A DNA stretch of 64,000 nt from Stomorhina lunata (lineage: Eukaryota; Arthropoda; Insecta; Diptera; Rhiniidae). How positions within the stretch are numbered: position 1 is the stretch's first letter; each line of letters starts with the position of its first letter. The translations under genes were made by a program, and so were the position numbers. This document shows, in pieces, positions 59,625-64,000 of the stretch. The notes beneath the pieces are model-generated. The model was not told the origin of the DNA and made no database searches. It saw only the letters and a program-made list of their open reading frames with translations. The DNA lies in NCBI GenBank assembly GCA_933228675.1, contig OW121743.1, forward strand, positions 114,749,781-114,813,780, given 5' to 3'.

Positions 59625-61269
59625 AGAAATTTTTGTGAGAAAATATTGATTTTACTTAATGAAAAGTTTAATTTTTTAAAAATTTCATAATTTCTATGAA
59701 AATTTAGCATCTGGAGAAAAATTTCTGATTTTTTTTTAATCTGTGATTTTTTTATAAATCGAAGAAATTTTGTTAGCCGAATATCTTTAGAAAAACCTTA
59801 TCTGAGATTTCGAGAATTATTGTAAGCTTCAATGACTTTTGGATAAAATTTAAAAATTTTTTCATATAACATCCAAATTTTCAAAACTTCCCCACAATTA
59901 ATTAAACGTATCCCCTTCATTATAAAACCCATCATTGGTAGTCCTAGGCATAAACATTTTTTTGATGGCTGACAATAGTGACTGACTGTGACTATAAACA
60001 GCCGTAACACACAAAAAAAAGAACTAACAATGCCAACAAAATGTGAAACAAAAAAAAAAAAAGTAAAACCAAACAAGAACCCATCAACACTTAAAGTTAA
60101 AGCCAAAGCAAAACTTCATGTTTTGCACTTGAACCAACACAACACAAACAAATGACAGACAACAGAAAGTATTTGACATTTTACCTTGGAACAACAACAG
60201 AGCAACAGCAATAACAACAACAACAAGCAAAACTCACGTAGATATTAAAAACAACAACAAGTGCAAAACAATGGAAAAGAAAAACCATGTATCAAACAAA
60301 TAAACAAAACAACAAATAATTTTATATTCATACAAACAAACAAATGTATCCACATTCGACTAGATATTTACATACTTTGATACAAACATACATACATTCA
60401 TAAATATCCATGGGGAGAGTTTTGTGTTAGCCACATCTAGATACCAACATAAACATACAAATTTATATACATTTTTACACAAACCTTTTATATTAACTCC
60501 ATACTTTTTATCGTTTGAGGAACGACAGCAACAACATTGAGCAAAATGTCACTTTTTGAAATGCCATTGGTTCCTATCACAAAAAAAAAAATAAACAACA
60601 AAAAAAAAAACAGAAAACTAAAACACACTCACTCTCTGGTGGAAACAAAAAGAAAAACTCACGAGAAAAAAAGTGGGCAAAAACAAAAGCAACTTAAATG
60701 TTTACAAATCCACAACCACATCGGAGTTGTTAACTAACGAATTTCGAAAAGCACCAAAAACGTTTGATGCACTAAAAGCCACTTGTTTGTTCAGATCATA
60801 TTTTTAATGTACAAAAAGAATCGTAATTATTATTGATTTTTTAAGCAAAAATTCTAATTATTTTTGAATGGCATCAATAAAACTGTAAAAAAATTTCGAT
60901 GCTCCAACGGAAACCAGTATTGAGTTAATCACAAAAAGCCATGAACCCATTGCGAATACAGTGAAAGCTCCACTGGCGGACAGCTCTAATAGGTGGACAT
61001 TTCAGCTAGACGTATGATTTTCTAAGTGCCGTGAATTTGATCGTAATTTTAGAACATTGTTTTATTTTCTTATGTAATTTCATAAAATGTTCATTAACAA
61101 AATCTGAATTGCAATTCTCATTTTTATTCTGATTTATATTATAACTCAGAATAATTCGAAGCTCATCGGTACAAGATGATTAATCTTTACCAGTAGATTT
61201 ATCTTCAGATTGATTGATTTAACGAAAATTATGAACTAGGTCATGAATTTCTTAATAAAGCAAACTTTA
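59625..61269. other. Non-coding stretch, T-poor CAA-rich part at 60,000-60,740
   Basis: 60,000-60,330 and 60,520-60,720 are A- and C-rich with CAACAACAACAAGCAAAACT-type words and poly-A runs. Small frames here (59,798-60,106 minus; 60,537-60,737 plus) have no domain and follow composition. No gene called. Confidence 0.5.
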
Positions 61270-61324
61270 TTTATTATGTGAATCGCATATACAGGGTGGC
61301 TGTATATGCGATTTACATAATAAA
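61270..61324. other. 25-bp near-perfect hairpin
   Basis: The left arm 61,270-61,294 and the right arm 61,300-61,324 are reverse complements at 24 of 25 positions around a GGTGG loop; the inner part is AATCGCATATACAG/CTGTATATGCGATT. It could be the palindromic end of a foldback transposon, an RNA hairpin, or an inverted duplication formed during replication. Confidence 0.85.
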
Positions 61325-61552
61325 TGAAGATTTACTTAACCATATGCAACTGACTAAAAACTACTTTATATTGACGTGGTAGACTATCGGACAACATTTC
61401 CATAGGAGTTTCTGAGTATAAGTTATAGTTTTTATAGCTTACTTTTTTTTTAATATACTTTTTAATAAACTTTTTTTTTATAATACGACTTTATGTAAAT
61501 TAATAAAATGTTAAATAACCATCGGCATAGTTTTTCCTTAAAAATCATTTCA

Positions 61553-62029
61553 GAACAAAACTTAGTTACGTTGTTGTTGTTGTAACTGCGATATTATTGG
61601 TAATATCGTAGAAGTGACAGTCTTTGGTCGGAATCCTAAGAACTCCGAGTCGTTCCGGTATGAAGAACCGACTGCAGTGGGATATTTATATAATTCCCCG
61701 ACAACATTTCAATTGGAACAAGGGGTACTTCTCTCAGACAATGAGCTGCATCCGATTCTATTTTTAGACTCATTGAAAGGGACCTACGTTTTAACGCCGG
61801 CTCCGAACGGCACATGCATTAGTTTGAGAAGTTTTACATAGCCTAATACTCAATAACTAGTGGCTAGCTGAGTTATGAGGTGAACCGCCGCTTTTTATGA
61901 AAATTTATTTTTTCAAGTGAGTCTGGCCAGGGATCGAACTTGGGCCTCTGGTATGCTAGGCGGATGACTAACCTGCTATACCACGGCGGTTCGCGGTTCA
62001 CCCACTGCCGTGGGAACGAAACTTAATTA
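61553..62029 (-). mobile_element. tRNA-derived SINE, 445 bp, with target-site duplications
   Basis: A 16-bp sequence flanks the element: GAACAAAACTTAGTTA (61,553-61,568) and GAACGAAACTTAATTA (62,014-62,029), two mismatches. Between them, on the minus strand, comes a tRNA-like head with an A-box-like TGGTATAGCAGGTTAG (plus 61,967-61,983) and a B-box-like AGTTCGATCC (plus 61,931-61,940), as used by RNA polymerase III. A body of about 300 bp follows, then a CAACAACAACAA tail at the plus-strand left end. The tail type and flanking duplication indicate insertion by a LINE reverse transcriptase. The plus-strand frame 61,614-61,841 is antisense to the body and not a gene. Confidence 0.85.
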
Positions 62030-62174
62030 TTGTTGGAGTCTGCTAGACAACCGTCAGTCTCAGAGGGTTAAGATAATATTATCTGAATACCAAACTCATG
62101 ACTTTTATAGACACAAATTATTCAAATATTATGGAATAGAAATTTCGTGCAAAAAGTAAAATTCCTTCCTTTAA
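62030..62174. other. Non-coding, no gene seen
   Basis: Short unique stretch between the SINE and the next inverted-repeat element. Confidence 0.4.
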
Positions 62175-63092
62175 AAATTATACGGTTGCTTTCGGCTATA
62201 AGCCACAGCTTTAGTTGCCAAACTATTGTGGACTATAACCGATTTTTTATAAGCCACTTTATGCACTATAAGCGATCCTGGATGTAATTCACCTGTGGAC
62301 TATAAGCGAACCTTAATATAATACGCCTTTATACTATATAAGAATTTGTATTTTCTTTAATAAAACCACTTTTTTGCTAAATAAAAGTTAAATTCATAAC
62401 ATACCCAAATATTAATTCTAATCAAATCAATATCACAGGTTATCTAGATTTTACGTCACGAAAATTGTTGACCAAATCTAGATGGCTTTGGTGTGCAAAA
62501 TCCGAGAATGACATTGGTTTTTCCAAGTTGGCTCGAATTTTTAAAATAAAATTTTTTATAAACTGTTTTTTTTTTGCAAATAGTATTAATATAACTCCAA
62601 AACGGCTGGTTATATTGAGCTAATAAGAAAAACCGAAATTCGAAAACAATTCTACCATTAATTCGTCTCCACAGTTTTCTTAATCCGCATAGTCGTTTTA
62701 GAGATATCATAGAATTTACAACGAAATAATAATTCTTTCAAAATTTTTTCATTTTTAAAAAAGTCATAAAAAATACAAGAATCAGTTAATTTTTTTTATT
62801 TTTATTTAAGTGAATATGTTTTCAACAAAAAATCTCGAAAACTAGAGCCAACTAAAAAAATAAATATAAATAAAATAAAAAAAGTTTATTACATGCTGTT
62901 TTTTTCCATATAATATTAGCCACAGATACAAATAAAATTTGGCCTTTAAACGAATGTGGACTTACAGTGGAATAGACTTTAGAACGAATAAATTGTATGA
63001 AATACGATAAGAACTTCAAAGTGAATATGACAGTATTGGCTTATATCCGTTTTTGGCCTTTAAGCGGAATGGACTATAGCCGAAAATAGTTT
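62175..63092. mobile_element. Possible inverted-repeat element with repeated 'actataagcg' motifs
   Basis: The left part has a series of GGCTATAAGCC, GGACTATAACCGA, CACTATAAGCGAT and GGACTATAAGCGAA motifs (62,190-62,310). The right part has the same theme inverted (GCTTATATCCG, GCCTTTAAGCGG, GGACTATAGCCGAAAA, 62,940-63,080). TTTCGGCTATA at 62,187 and its counterpart CTATAGCCGAAA near 63,073 suggest inverted ends. The interior is AT-rich without transposase. Borders and family are uncertain. Confidence 0.45.
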
Positions 63093-63210
63093 AAGTATGA
63101 TTTTCTTTTAATTGAGGTGGAAATTTTATTTTAGTTAATTTGAAGAAACTTTAATCAATCTTTATCAGGAGATACGGTCATGATGCAGCGGAGAAAATCA
63201 TTTTGTCTGT

Positions 63211-63252
63211 TTGCATTGACAACTGTCAACATTGCATTGACAACTGTCAACA
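63211..63252. repeat. 21-bp direct duplication
   Basis: TTGCATTGACAACTGTCAAC plus one base occurs twice in succession (63,211-63,231 and 63,232-63,252). Confidence 0.85.
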
Positions 63253-63279
63253 ACGATCAACACTGGACCCTAGCTCTCA

Positions 63280-63910
63280 AATAAGGCCTAATGACAGAAA
63301 TAACTTAAATGTTTTAAAGTCTTGAGAATATGTTAGTATAATGACAAAATTTAGTAAATACTCAAGAAACAAAAATTTGACCCCAGTGATGAAGGGTATC
63401 ACAAGGTCAGGCTTGACCGATTATAGCACTTCCTTACTTGTTATACCCTTCAGCACCATAGGTGGAACGGGTATTATAAGTTTGTGCTGATGTATGTAAC
63501 GCATAGAAATATTTGTCTTAGACCCACCTTTTAGTATACCAATAGGCTTAAAATCACTTTCTTAGTCGATTTAGCGGTGTCAGTCCGGCCGTCCGTCTAG
63601 CTGGACCCCCATGTAAACCTTGTAATCAAAGTGCAGATCGCAATTCTAAAGATAATTTTATGAAATTTGACACAGATAATTTTTATGATAGTGGGACCAC
63701 GGATGTTGAAATTCGTCAAAATCGATCTATTATTTATGGTACCTCCCATGGGTCCCACTTCCAGGAATTGATATATTGGGCACAAATATCTATATTTCAT
63801 GAAATTTAAAACAAATACTAATTATGTAAACTAAAATTACTGTACCAAATTTTGTTGAAATCGGTCCACATTTGACCATAGCTGCCATACAAACTTATGT
63901 GTCGCACTAA
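63280..63910 (+). repeat. Abundant dispersed fly repeat, sense orientation
   Basis: In order: 'gaagggtatcacaaggtcagg', 'cttgaccgattatagcactt', 'ttatacccttcagcaccata', 'ggtggaacgggtattataag', 'taacgcatagaaatatttgt', 'cttagacccaccttttagta', a CCGGCCGTCCGTC tract, and 'gaaatcggtccacatttgac catagctgccatac'. I recognise this phrase order from repeats scattered through higher-fly genomes. The antisense copy lies at 27,621-27,790 and partial copies at 46,373 and 58,190. Relation to INE-1/DINE-1 elements is possible but not shown here. Confidence 0.65.
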
Positions 63911-64000
63911 ATGAGACAAAACTCACTAAAACGCTCTCAACTCTGAAGGTAATGAGAATTTTAAGTTTTTTTTTTCCGCACACGTAATTTTTGTCAAAAC

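Overview
The window looks like non-coding DNA from a dipteran fly, most likely a calyptrate (blow fly / house fly type). It is strongly AT-rich. It carries relics of insect transposon families (DD37E and DD34D Tc1/mariner, a Penelope-like fragment, a tRNA-derived SINE) and two copies of an abundant dispersed fly repeat with GACAGACGGACA-type tracts. The species call is inference. I found no convincing host exon, tRNA or rRNA. Every long reading frame I examined is a decayed transposase or a by-product of a tandem repeat.

Layout. (1) 1-13,200 is a transposon graveyard. It holds a complete but dead 1.29-kb DD37E element (2,051-3,341), a 1.6-kb inverted-repeat element with a nested MITE (about 3,630-5,260), a 671-bp sequence duplicated in tandem (5,752-7,093), a Penelope-like fragment with a hammerhead ribozyme (7,517-7,885), a mariner relic split by an insertion (8,590-9,850), and a 1.67-kb terminal-inverted-repeat element (9,867-11,535). 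(2) 13,200-53,780 is dominated by fourteen minisatellite arrays totalling roughly 25 kb, about 40% of the window. Unit lengths are 29, 30 or 31 bp. Most units carry the 14-bp palindrome TTTTCTATAGAAAA. The second group (35,755-38,210 and later) carries ATTTTCGAAAAT instead. Arrays occur in both orientations and are separated by 0.7-1.9 kb of ordinary AT-rich sequence. Two more Penelope-like fragments lie at 26,470 and 30,555; the latter holds the best hammerhead ribozyme. (3) 53,780-64,000 returns to unique sequence with decayed transposons, a (TA)n microsatellite, a 132-bp-period repeat, a 445-bp SINE with target-site duplications, and an inverted-repeat element near 62,175-63,090.

The two observations most worth following are these. 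First, a textbook type-I hammerhead ribozyme lies on the minus strand at 30,705-30,750, with a weakened relative at 7,632-7,677. Second, the minisatellite superfamily combines unrelated-looking unit sequences with a shared palindromic core, a period near three helical turns, and large-scale mirror-image arrangement.

No functional gene set can be assembled. The region could be an intergenic block or the inside of a very large intron; the sequence alone does not decide.
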